A DNA stretch of 6,145 nt, from NCBI GenBank assembly GCA_023250585.1, contig JAHFAK010000019.1:17955-24099 (forward strand), written 5' to 3'. The notes under the pieces are model-generated. The model was not told the DNA's origin and ran no database searches. It worked only from the letters and a program-made list of their open reading frames with translations. A program made the translations under genes and the position numbers. The stretch is from Deltaproteobacteria bacterium (GTDB lineage Bacteria > Bdellovibrionota_F > JAHFAK01). Below are positions 1-6,145 of the stretch, in pieces. How positions within the stretch are numbered: position 1 is the stretch's first letter; each line of letters starts with the position of its first letter.

Positions 1-1
1 T

Positions 2-802
2 TCATTGTTTGTTGTCTGTACTTTCGAAGATTTTATCAGCAGAGGGGGCGACAAAACCGTGGAATAATTTTCCATTTGGCAATAGATACCGCCGAGCAAA
101 CTCATAATAGCAGCCAGGGATCAAAGCTTTTCGATCCGCAAATTGGACTTCAATGGGATCCGCTAGTGTTGAAGATTGCTCCAAATATTCTTGTGGGCTT
201 CCTTTAATCTCTCCGCCTGAGGTATTTAATTTAAAACCATGATTTTTGAGAAGCTGATTAATATCGACTAAAGTTTTTATCTTTTTAAATGCATTAAAAA
301 ATACCGTAAAGTGATTTGCCCGAAAACCATATACCGACAACCATGCCGCATATTCACTCGCATGCTGAAGTTTCTTATAGGTTTCATATGAAATTGGTTT
401 CCATAAAATTCCTGACACCACAAAATCATCTCGTTGCGTATGATCAACGGGCACTTGGTTTACAAGGTTATCTATAATTGATTGTATATCCGGAGAAAAT
501 TCTTTAACTTTAAGAGCACTGATAAAAATTTTTGGAAGACTTATATCCTTATGTTCATAATGAAAAGCAAAGAATTTTTTTTCAGGAAATTGGTATTCCT
601 TCTTTTGTTGATACCCAAACTTTATAAATGGTCGAGCAATGACATCAATATTTACTTTTGGAATATCATACGTACGAAAGGCTATGTGATCATTAATTAC
701 TCTTTCTCCCTGCTTTTCCAATAATGCATGAATCGCGTGGGCTTGCTTATTTATCGATGAATAATCATCCCATAGTTTTTGAAATAATTCATTAAGTGTC
801 AT
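2..802 (-). CDS. DUF1338 family metalloprotein (2-oxoadipate dioxygenase/decarboxylase-like)
   Basis: The 266-residue product belongs to the DUF1338 (HglS/YdcJ-related) family. The characterised member HglS of Pseudomonas putida is an Fe(II) enzyme that converts 2-oxoadipate to 2-hydroxyglutarate in lysine catabolism. All three expected metal ligands are visible: H39 in HIAFRTYD, H164 in ANHFTV and E234 in YYEFARR, and the GSPQEYLEQSS stretch typical of the family lies at 201-211. The protein is much shorter than HglS (about 460 residues) and matches the compact subfamily, whose substrate I cannot assign. I chose the ATG at 800-802 because GGAG sits five bases before it and the conserved region begins there. 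An in-frame ATG at 824-826 would add eight residues but has no ribosome site. The gene is last in a minus-strand series, 37 bp after the epimerase gene, and its stop is at the window edge. Family call is confident; reaction is inferred. Confidence 0.88.
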   Translation of the reverse strand: MTLNELFQKLWDDYSSINKQAHAIHALLEKQGERVINDHIAFRTYDIPKVNIDVIARPFIKFGYQQKKEYQFPEKKFFAFHYEHKDISLPKIFISALKVKEFSPDIQSIIDNLVNQVPVDHTQRDDFVVSGILWKPISYETYKKLQHASEYAAWLSVYGFRANHFTVFFNAFKKIKTLVDINQLLKNHGFKLNTSGGEIKGSPQEYLEQSSTLADPIEVQFADRKALIPGCYYEFARRYLLPNGKLFHGFVAPSADKIFESTDNKQ

Positions 803-839
803 AAGTACTCCATATTTATGATACATGGCTTGAACAGCT

Positions 840-1751
840 TCATTGCTTCAATAAATCCCGCAATGCTTCTTCTAATGTAGGAAATAAAAAGTTAAACCCT
901 TCACTCTGTAATTTCTTTGGCTTCACTCGTTGTCCTTTCAGTAATACATCAGAAAATTCTCCCAATATTGATCTCATTATAAAGGCTGGTGCAGGTGGAA
1001 GTATGAGGGGTCGCTTCACAACACGTGCGAGTGTTTGGGTAAGTTCACTATTCGTTATTGGGTTTGGGCTTGTCATATTAATAGGACCTTGCAAGCTTTG
1101 TTTTTGTATTAAAAAGAGCATTGCATTCACGAGATCATCTTCATGAATCCAAGAAAACCACTGTTTGCCATTTCCAAGTTCCGCTCCGAGTAAGTATTTA
1201 AAGAGTGTCTTGAGTTTAGAAAATGCTCCTCCGTGCCTGCCCAAAATTATTCCAAAACGCATAGTAACAACATGAGTATTCTTAGATTCTGCTTTGAGCG
1301 CTTCATCTTCCCAATCGCGCGAAAGATTCGATAAAAAATCATCGCCTGCCGGGGATTTTTCATCCAGTATATCATCGTGCCCATCACCATAATATCCAAC
1401 CGCAGATGCATTTAAGAGATACCTCATCGGCAGTGATCGAAATTGAAAAGCTTCAACAATATTTTTTGTTGTAAGAATTCTTGTCTCGTAAATTTCATTT
1501 TTTGCCTTGTTTGACCAGCGGGTAAAAATTGAAGCCCCTGCAAGATTAATAACAATTTCGTTTTTGACTACATCATCTTGCCAGCTACCCTGCACAGTTG
1601 TATTGGCTTTAATGATACTAAGGCGAGAATCCCTAAAAAGTTCATCACTAAAATTTCTACCAATAACTGAGATTTCATAATTGTTTTCAAGCATCCTTGT
1701 GATGAGATGTTTCCCAAGAAATCCTGTGCCTCCTATAATAATGACTTTCAT
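840..1751 (-). CDS. yfcH: TIGR01777 family NAD(P)-binding epimerase-like protein (YfcH-like)
   Basis: The 303-residue product is an extended, atypical short-chain dehydrogenase of the TIGR01777 family (E. coli YfcH, human SDR39U1). Its members bind NAD(P), but their substrate is unknown. Visible landmarks are the Rossmann glycine motif GGTGFLG at 7-13, NLAG at 69-72, SAVGYYG at 116-122 (holding the usual SDR tyrosine area), the family-typical run GDDFLSNLSRDWE at 136-148, WIHEDDL at 201-207, and a C-terminal DUF1731-like segment (about 255-301, GEFSDVLLKGQRV). Length is normal for the family. The start codon overlaps the stop of the upstream transporter gene as ATGA, so translation is probably coupled; GAGAGG lies just before it. 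It is likely cotranscribed with the transporter and the DUF1338 gene. Family assignment is confident, physiological role unknown. Confidence 0.92.
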   Translation of the reverse strand: MKVIIIGGTGFLGKHLITRMLENNYEISVIGRNFSDELFRDSRLSIIKANTTVQGSWQDDVVKNEIVINLAGASIFTRWSNKAKNEIYETRILTTKNIVEAFQFRSLPMRYLLNASAVGYYGDGHDDILDEKSPAGDDFLSNLSRDWEDEALKAESKNTHVVTMRFGIILGRHGGAFSKLKTLFKYLLGAELGNGKQWFSWIHEDDLVNAMLFLIQKQSLQGPINMTSPNPITNSELTQTLARVVKRPLILPPAPAFIMRSILGEFSDVLLKGQRVKPKKLQSEGFNFLFPTLEEALRDLLKQ

Positions 1752-2986
1752 AATCCTCTCATTTCTTCTTGTCTGGTGACCTTATCTCTAAATCGTCGGC
1801 TGACAATAAAGGCAACTATACACCATATACATAATAAAAATAAAATCATAAAAGACATATAGCTTGTCAGGCTAAACATTATAAGAATGAACAGAAGTAT
1901 AGATGCTCCTCCCTTTGCACTTCGATAGGTGAGTAAATCCACGATAGATTTTCCACGTGTTTTTTCTAAATATGACAGAGGAATATAGAGAATCTCTTTG
2001 GAAGCCTTAAAGAGTGTATAATCAAAACATTTACTTAACACTTTAAGAGCGCTCACGGTATAAAAGTTAGGAACAATTGTATATGCACTCACTCCTATAC
2101 CTAAAACAAATGGAATAAAAACTAAGGTTAAAGGAATTCCTAGAAGCCGTAAGATTGGCCCCGTAAACCCATATAAAATAAAGGTCGCAGCATCGAGACT
2201 TGCATAGACCCTTCCAATCATTCCCGTTCGAATATCAGTTAGGGGGAATGTTTTTTCCATAAAACCATTGTATTCAAAATCTATTAAAGTAATGACAATT
2301 TGAGTCAGCGCAATAAGGCCAAGCACAAAGACAAGATAATGGCTTTTTTTGACAATGCGAAATGCATTCCGGATATTTTCTATTCCTTGATGCATATCTT
2401 CAGATTGTACTTTTAAATCCAAGCTGCGAGAGCATATGGTAATCAGACAAATAATAAAAAAAACTCCGGGCACAACCCACAAAGTAGCAAGAGATCCCAC
2501 GTGAGTTGCCATAGTTCCTACTAAGAGATTACCGACAATTCCTCCCGAGGCGCCCATTCCACCAAACAGGCCATATATCCATCGAGCGGTCTTAATTGGA
2601 AAAACTGAATTAGCATAGGCATAAAACGTATCCACAAGTAAAACAATATAAATATCCTTCCATAAATAAAGTGCATAATAAACACCAGGGAATTGAAGTT
2701 CTGCAAGAAATATAAGCACAATGACGGTGAAGCCGCTCACCAAAACAATGCGATTAAAAAGCTTCAAAAGGCTTATGCGAGTTACAAAGAGATTATAGAT
2801 GTACACCACCCCAAGCATTGAGGCTATTAAGAGTAACCAGACATAGGGAAGTGATTTACTGCTATGGATTTTCAGAAAAAGCGATTCAGTCGAAGGCCTT
2901 GAAATTGAATAAGAAAACATTACCAGAAATGCGAGTATCGATAAAACGAGAATGCGATAATGATTATTATTTTTAGTAGTATCCAT
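1748..2986 (-). CDS. Npt1/Npt2 (Tlc) family nucleotide transporter-like membrane protein
   Basis: This 412-residue, very hydrophobic inner-membrane protein has about 11-12 predicted helices (for example 11-28, 49-69, 103-125, 137-160, 169-186, 217-237, 283-305, 363-396). Blocks recalling ATP/ADP translocases of the Tlc superfamily are RPSTESLF at 30-37, LPYVWLL at 46-52, FYAYAN at 121-126, ARWIYGLFGGMGASGG at 134-149, FKASKEILYIPL at 326-337 and RGKSIVDLLTYRSAKGG at 344-360. Family members exchange host ATP for ADP or import nucleotides or NAD, mostly in obligate intracellular bacteria. This copy is shorter than the roughly 500-residue classical carriers and resembles the divergent short homologues, so its substrate is open. 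The ATG has no clear Shine-Dalgarno site (GCATCCG precedes it). An in-frame stop is only three codons upstream, so the start cannot extend far. It is first of three probably cotranscribed genes. A generic MFS carrier is the alternative, but the 326-360 block argues for Tlc. Confidence 0.85.
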   Translation of the reverse strand: MDTTKNNNHYRILVLSILAFLVMFSYSISRPSTESLFLKIHSSKSLPYVWLLLIASMLGVVYIYNLFVTRISLLKLFNRIVLVSGFTVIVLIFLAELQFPGVYYALYLWKDIYIVLLVDTFYAYANSVFPIKTARWIYGLFGGMGASGGIVGNLLVGTMATHVGSLATLWVVPGVFFIICLITICSRSLDLKVQSEDMHQGIENIRNAFRIVKKSHYLVFVLGLIALTQIVITLIDFEYNGFMEKTFPLTDIRTGMIGRVYASLDAATFILYGFTGPILRLLGIPLTLVFIPFVLGIGVSAYTIVPNFYTVSALKVLSKCFDYTLFKASKEILYIPLSYLEKTRGKSIVDLLTYRSAKGGASILLFILIMFSLTSYMSFMILFLLCIWCIVAFIVSRRFRDKVTRQEEMRGL

Positions 2987-2998
2987 CGGATGCTATTT

Positions 2999-3027
2999 AA
3001 TTTAATTGAGAGAAAGATAGATGTCTA
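2999..3027 (-). promoter_or_regulatory. Candidate promoter of the transporter operon, nearly leaderless
   Basis: Read on the minus strand, TAGACA (3027-3022, five of six to the -35 consensus) is followed after 17 bp by TAAATT (3004-2999, four of six to the -10 consensus). Transcription would start near 2992, leaving only about six untranslated bases before the ATG at 2986. This would fit the absence of a ribosome-binding site there. The region is AT-rich, so a chance match is quite possible. Confidence 0.3.
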
Positions 3028-3044
3028 GTAATCCCTCAGTTATT

Positions 3045-3158
3045 AGGGTGTAGGTAAGTTCTCAAAAAGAATTTATATCGACGTCGCTTCCATAATACTA
3101 TTAAGAACAGGAAAGCGCGCTCGTATAGAAATACTTTTTGAGAACATACCTACTCCCT
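3045..3158. repeat. Long imperfect palindrome, MITE-like
   Basis: The outer arms 3045-3074 and 3129-3158 are reverse complements at 27 of 30 positions; the shared core reads GTTCTCAAAAAG on the plus strand at 3058-3069 and inverted at 3134-3145. With two single-base gaps the pairing continues inward (TATCGAcgTCGCTTCC at about 3076-3091 against 3110-3127), leaving a loop of about 18 bases that is itself nearly palindromic (TAATA-C-TATTA, 3093-3103). The ends are GGG...CCC (3046 and 3157), flanked on both sides by TTA (3043-3045 and 3158-3160). This could be a three-base target duplication, as made by some IS5-group elements (TNA targets), or it could be chance. No coding sequence is present. 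The element fills most of the 224-bp gap between the NmrA-like and transporter genes. A folded RNA or DNA regulatory structure is an alternative. It lacks the T-run of a standard terminator in either direction. Confidence 0.75.
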
Positions 3159-3210
3159 TACTGCCCCATTTACTCAGCTATTACGATGTCTACGTGATTT
3201 CTCTACAAGA

Positions 3211-4077
3211 TTATTTAAAATTCTGAGTGTAATCTTTGACAAATTGAGAGAAGGAATGTCCCGGTTTTTTGGTAACCTGTAAAACCGTTGGTGTTACAAA
3301 AGCAGCTTTCCCGGAATTAAAGAATTCATAGAGTTTTGCCATATCTTCAACAAACCAATCCTCAATGCCCATTGATTTCATACCTTTTTTAAGATCATCA
3401 ATTGAGATAGGTACATACTTTACCTGTTTTCCAAGAACTTCAGAGAGTTTTGCTGCAGCTTCATTAAATGATACCGCTTCGGGACCAGTAATATCATAGG
3501 TTTTTCCCTCATGGCCTGTTTGAGTCAGCACTGTTGCTGCCACATGTGCAATATCTCGAGTATCAACCATGCTCATTTTTGCCTCTTTCATTGGAGCGTA
3601 AAATGCGCCATCTTTTTTTATCGTTTGTGCAAACATAAAAAAGTTTTGCATAAAAAAATGAGGATGGAGATGCGTATAGGGGATTCCTGATTTTTCAATG
3701 TGCTCTTCGGTTTGTCGATGCCATTGTGCAAGTTTTATAGGAGAATCCAACGAAGTGCCAAGAGCAGAAAGTTTAACGATATGTTTAACATGCGTCTTTT
3801 TTGCAGCTTCAACTACATTGCCTTGAAGTTCCATTTGTTTTGGATCGGCATTTGATAATAAAAATACTTTATCCACACCTTGCAATGCTTTTTCAATCGT
3901 ATCTTTTTTTGCTAAATCACCTTGCGTAATAGCTACGTTTGGACCTTCCAAAGACTGAGCCTTAGCCGCATTGCGAACAAATGCTCTTACCTGAACATCT
4001 TTCATTGCTCCTAGAGCTTTAACGACTCCATGGCCAACAGTTCCGGTTGCACCGGTTACTAAAATGGTTGTTTTCAT
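3211..4077 (-). CDS. NmrA-like atypical SDR, NAD(P)-binding oxidoreductase
   Basis: The 288-residue product is an atypical short-chain dehydrogenase of the NmrA/QorB-like group. Some members are NAD(P)H-quinone reductases, others redox-sensing regulators without catalysis. The N-terminus carries the dinucleotide motif TGATGTVG at 8-15, with an R35 (AFVRN) where NADP-preferring members have a basic residue. HRQTEEHIEKSGIPYTHLHP at 120-139 followed by FFMQNFF at 141-147, MVDTRDIA at 170-177 and YDITGPE at 194-200 are the family's usual landmarks. The classical YxxxK catalytic pair is not evident. Length is normal for the family. A strong GGAGG (4085-4089) sits seven bases before the ATG. The gene follows fdxA by 41 bp on the same strand, with no terminator between, so cotranscription is likely. 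A role in quinone or flavin redox chemistry is possible but not shown. Confidence 0.9.
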   Translation of the reverse strand: MKTTILVTGATGTVGHGVVKALGAMKDVQVRAFVRNAAKAQSLEGPNVAITQGDLAKKDTIEKALQGVDKVFLLSNADPKQMELQGNVVEAAKKTHVKHIVKLSALGTSLDSPIKLAQWHRQTEEHIEKSGIPYTHLHPHFFMQNFFMFAQTIKKDGAFYAPMKEAKMSMVDTRDIAHVAATVLTQTGHEGKTYDITGPEAVSFNEAAAKLSEVLGKQVKYVPISIDDLKKGMKSMGIEDWFVEDMAKLYEFFNSGKAAFVTPTVLQVTKKPGHSFSQFVKDYTQNFK

Positions 4078-4118
4078 ACGTAATCCTCCATATTATATTT
4101 TAGATCTAACTTCTTAAG

Positions 4119-4457
4119 TTAAGAATTACCTTGGCCCGGCTTATCGCTAAAATATTTTTCAAATTTACCTTCCATACCTTTATACGATTGAGCATCGGAA
4201 AGTGCACCTCGATTTTTAGTAATATTAGGCCACATGGTTGAATATTTTCGATTAAGTTCAAGCCAATGTTTGTTCGTTGGATTTTCTTCTTCGATCGCTT
4301 GAGCTGGACATTCAGGTTCGCAAGCACCACAATCCGTACATTGATCCGGATGAATGACGAGCATATTTTCACCTTCATAAAAGCAATCAACCGGACATAC
4401 TTCTATGCAATCCATATATTTGCATTTAATACATTGGTCATTAACGATAAAGGCCAT
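4119..4457 (-). CDS. fdxA: 7Fe-8S ferredoxin (FdxA type)
   Basis: The 112-residue product is a soluble seven-iron ferredoxin, a cytoplasmic low-potential electron carrier. By analogy with Azotobacter ferredoxin I, C9, C17 and C50 would hold the 3Fe-4S cluster and C21, C40, C43 and C46 the 4Fe-4S cluster; the usual extra cysteines C12 and C25 are also present. [17 protein letters not shown] (21-37) and [10 protein letters not shown] (46-55) are near-invariant family motifs. The tail with [15 protein letters not shown] and [10 protein letters not shown] is the long form found in Alphaproteobacteria. I start at the ATG at 4455-4457 because family homology begins there. Extending to an ATG at 4559 would add 34 residues unlike any ferredoxin and would run into the divergent tnaA start. 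GAGAGA lies eight bases upstream as a weak ribosome site. TATTAT (4480-4475 on the minus strand) could be its -10 box, but no good -35 accompanies it. The redox partner is unknown. Confidence 0.95.
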   Translation of the reverse strand: MAFIVNDQCIKCKYMDCIEVCPVDCFYEGENMLVIHPDQCTDCGACEPECPAQAIEEENPTNKHWLELNRKYSTMWPNITKNRGALSDAQSYKGMEGKFEKYFSDKPGQGNS

Positions 4458-4485
4458 ATAATTTCTCTCATGTAATAATATTTGA

Positions 4486-4514
4486 TTGAAGAGGTAGCAT
4501 AGAATGGATATTCT
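4486..4514 (+). promoter_or_regulatory. Candidate tnaA promoter
   Basis: TTGAAG (4486-4491) and TATTCT (4509-4514) are separated by 17 bp, each matching four of six sigma-70 consensus bases. Transcription would begin near 4521, giving a leader of about 29 bases that contains the AAGGAG ribosome site (4540-4545). Such a short leader cannot contain a TnaC-type attenuation peptide. Confidence 0.4.
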
Positions 4515-4549
4515 GTAAAGGGATCTAAATTCTACTAACAAGGAGTTAT

Positions 4550-5911
4550 ATGAAAACACTGTTCGAGCCTTTTAAAATCAAAGTCGTTGAACACATTCGT
4601 GAAACAACCGAAGCTGAACGAACGACTCTTTTGAAAAAAGCTCATTATAATCCTTTCATGATTAAAGCAGAAGATGTTCTGATCGATTTCTTAACCGATA
4701 GCGGAACAGCTGCAATGAGTGATCATCAATGGGCCGCTATTATGGAAGGCGATGAATCATATGCAGGAAGTTCGAGTTTTTATCATTTCGAAAAAGTAGT
4801 TAAAGAAATTACTGGCTTCAAACATGTGATCCCAACTCATCAAGGAAGAGCAGCTGAACGTATCCTTTTTTCGATTATCGCAAAAACGGGTGATATTATT
4901 CCCAACAATACCCACTTTGATACAACGAGAGCAAATATTGAATTCAATAAAGCCGAAGCTCTTGATCTTGTGATTCCTGAAGGAAAAATTCCTGAGCTTG
5001 TTCATCCATTTAAAGGCAATATTGATTTAGAAAAGCTTTCTGCATTTGTTGAAAAAAATTATAAACATATTCCACTCGGCATGATTACCATAACAAATAA
5101 TTCCGGTGGTGGCCAGCCAATATCAATGAGTAACCTGCGAGAAACTTCTTACATTTTTAAAAAATACAAAATTCCTTTTTTTATTGATGCATGCAGATTT
5201 GCTGAGAATGCGTATTTTATTAAGCTTCGTGAAAAAGGTTATGAGTCAAAATCTATATTAGAAATTTCACAAGAAATGTTTTCATATGCAAATGGCTGTA
5301 CTATGAGTGCAAAAAAAGATGGACTCGTAAATACGGGCGGTTTTTTAGCGCTCAATGATGATGCCCTGGCAGAAAAAATAAAAAACCTCTCGATCCTTAC
5401 GGAAGGCTTTCCAACCTATGGTGGAATGACGGGCAGAGATTTAAACGCACTTGCCGTTGGACTCCAAGAAGTACTCGAAGAAAATTATTTGCGGTATCGC
5501 TTACGAACAGCAGAATATATGGGCGAAAAACTTCTTGCCGCAGGAGTCAGTATCATACAGCCAACAGGGGGCCATGCAGTTTATATTGATGCAAAACATT
5601 TTTACTCGCATATCCCTCTTCATGAGTTTCCAGCTCAAGCTCTTGTCTGCTCACTTTATAAAAAGGGTGGCATTCGTAGTGTTGAAATCGGCTCAGTTAT
5701 GTTTCAAAATCCTGCAATGGAGCTTGTTCGTCTTGCTTTTCCTCGACGGACATATACGCAAAGTCACTTTGATTATGCAATTGAAGTAATTATCGAATGC
5801 TTCAAAGAACGCGATACAGCTTGTGGGTTAAAAATTATCTGGGAACCACCCTTCTTACGTCATTTTTCCGCACAGTTTGAACCGGTCTCAAAAGTGCATC
5901 AGAGTCAATGA
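4550..5911 (+). CDS. tnaA: Tryptophanase (tryptophan indole-lyase)
   Basis: The 453-residue PLP enzyme would split L-tryptophan into indole, pyruvate and ammonia in the cytoplasm. It is collinear with the beta-eliminating lyases: Y71, Q98-G-R100, D213 (pyridine nitrogen), R216, the Schiff-base lysine K256 in MSAKKD, and carboxylate-binding R394 are all present. Three positions separate tryptophanase from tyrosine phenol-lyase, and all are of tryptophanase type: D124 in FDTTR (Thr124 in the phenol-lyase), I380 in VEIGS (Arg381) and H438 in LRHFSA (Phe448; His463 in E. coli TnaA). The loop after VEIGS is about eight residues shorter than in E. coli, which largely explains the smaller size compared with 471 residues. 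AAGGAG lies four bases before the ATG. The gene stands alone on its strand, divergent from fdxA, with no tnaC leader and no tnaB or mtr permease beside it. Substrate call comes from residue comparison, not from a direct test. Confidence 0.93.
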   Translation: MKTLFEPFKIKVVEHIRETTEAERTTLLKKAHYNPFMIKAEDVLIDFLTDSGTAAMSDHQWAAIMEGDESYAGSSSFYHFEKVVKEITGFKHVIPTHQGRAAERILFSIIAKTGDIIPNNTHFDTTRANIEFNKAEALDLVIPEGKIPELVHPFKGNIDLEKLSAFVEKNYKHIPLGMITITNNSGGGQPISMSNLRETSYIFKKYKIPFFIDACRFAENAYFIKLREKGYESKSILEISQEMFSYANGCTMSAKKDGLVNTGGFLALNDDALAEKIKNLSILTEGFPTYGGMTGRDLNALAVGLQEVLEENYLRYRLRTAEYMGEKLLAAGVSIIQPTGGHAVYIDAKHFYSHIPLHEFPAQALVCSLYKKGGIRSVEIGSVMFQNPAMELVRLAFPRRTYTQSHFDYAIEVIIECFKERDTACGLKIIWEPPFLRHFSAQFEPVSKVHQSQ

Positions 5912-5927
5912 GTTCTTAGATTCAACT

Positions 5928-6145
5928 TTAGCTTTTTATCATTTTAAGCATTTTTTTAAGAGATGGTAACGATATTTTAATTGTCTTCCAAATAATTTCA
6001 TTATCAACTCCGAAATATTCGTGGGCAACTTTATCTCGCATACCTGCCATTGCTTTCCATGGAATATCGTGATGCTTCACCTTTATTTCATTTGATATAT
6101 GTTTAGTCGCTTCACCAATTATTTCGAGATTTCTGATAACAGCAT
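5928..6145 (-). CDS. hepT: HepT-like HEPN toxin (DUF86), C-terminal part, cut by window edge
   Basis: Reading from the right edge to a TAA at 5928-5930 gives 71 uninterrupted residues that match the C-terminal half of HepT/DUF86 proteins: AVIRNLEIIGEATKHIS, then IPWKAMAGMRDKVAHEYFGV. RDKVAHEY (about 6015-6038) is the RX4HXY motif, with the catalytic Arg and His of HEPN ribonucleases. The tyrosine is the site that the cognate MNT-type nucleotidyltransferase MntA AMPylates to neutralise the toxin in the characterised Shewanella system. The tyrosine has 28 residues after it, as expected for full-length proteins of about 110-140 residues. The N-terminal part and start lie outside the window, so an intact gene cannot be confirmed. 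The gene ends 16 bp from the tnaA stop in convergent orientation. HepT family identity is confident; toxin activity is inferred. Confidence 0.85.
   Translation of the reverse strand, partial: AVIRNLEIIGEATKHISNEIKVKHHDIPWKAMAGMRDKVAHEYFGVDNEIIWKTIKISLPSLKKMLKMIKS

Noticed and set aside
482-724. 80-codon plus-strand open frame inside the DUF1338 gene
   Set aside because: It lies wholly opposite a conserved gene, and its translation is low-complexity Lys/Phe-rich with no recognisable motif.
2521-2721. 66-codon minus-strand frame inside the transporter gene
   Set aside because: It overlaps conserved transporter blocks in another frame; its hydrophobicity reflects the T-rich codons of the membrane protein.
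4092-4120. Perfect TATAAT (minus strand, 4097-4092) before the NmrA-like gene as its own promoter
   Set aside because: There is no -35 match at the right distance, and the transcript would start within the GGAGG ribosome site. Cotranscription with fdxA is simpler.
4108-4120. Small perfect hairpin AACTT-AAG-AAGTT (minus strand) at the fdxA stop
   Set aside because: The stem is only five AT-rich pairs and no T-run follows, so it is not a credible terminator.
4106-4390. 94-codon minus-strand frame overlapping fdxA, and a 69-codon plus-strand frame at 4266-4475
   Set aside because: Both overlap the highly conserved ferredoxin coding region in other frames and have no motifs.
4458-4559. N-terminal extension of the ferredoxin by 34 residues
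   Set aside because: The extension has no family similarity, would overlap the tnaA start codon, and starts without a ribosome site.
4757-5789. Open frames at 4757-5005 (minus) and 5451-5789 (plus) within tnaA
   Set aside because: They are shadows of tnaA; the tnaA frame is continuous and conserved across both.
4550-5911. Tyrosine phenol-lyase as identity of the lyase
   Set aside because: Overall similarity and length are close to that enzyme, but all three discriminating residues (D124, I380, H438) are of tryptophanase type.
5931-5958. GCTT...AAGC followed by a T-run as a terminator for tnaA
   Set aside because: The stem is only four pairs with an 11-base loop, and the T-run is explained by lysine codons at the hepT C-terminus.

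Overview
The window is AT-rich, densely coded bacterial DNA that carries seven protein genes, one of them cut by the right edge. No RNA gene, CRISPR array or intact insertion sequence is visible. Two genes hint at the host. The 112-residue 7Fe-8S ferredoxin has the long C-terminal tail seen in alphaproteobacterial FdxA. The 412-residue membrane protein belongs to the Npt1/Npt2 (Tlc) nucleotide-transporter superfamily, which is best known from obligate intracellular bacteria such as Rickettsiales, Holosporales-like symbionts and Chlamydiae. My best guess is a host-associated alphaproteobacterium. This is inferred from protein character only, and other intracellular lineages are not excluded.

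Left block (2-2986, all on the minus strand). In transcription order it holds the Npt-type transporter, a TIGR01777/YfcH-type NAD(P)-binding epimerase-like protein that overlaps it by 4 bp (ATGA), and 37 bp further on a short DUF1338 protein with an intact His/His/Glu metal site. The spacing suggests a single operon. A near-leaderless promoter is possible just before the transporter. No shared pathway can be stated.

Middle (2987-3210). This gene-free gap is dominated by a roughly 112-bp imperfect palindrome (about 3045-3158) with GGG...CCC ends and a TTA on each side. It resembles a miniature inverted-repeat element or a palindromic repeat family.

Right block. An NmrA-type atypical SDR (3211-4077) and the ferredoxin fdxA (4119-4457) lie in tandem on the minus strand and are probably cotranscribed. 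Divergent from fdxA, across 92 bp, is tnaA (4550-5911, plus strand). It is a PLP-dependent beta-eliminating lyase whose specificity residues identify it as tryptophanase rather than tyrosine phenol-lyase. Only 16 bp beyond tnaA, in convergent orientation, lies the C-terminal half of a HepT-type HEPN toxin (5928 to the window edge) with its RX4HXY RNase motif intact. Its MntA-type antitoxin would be expected nearby, possibly outside the window.
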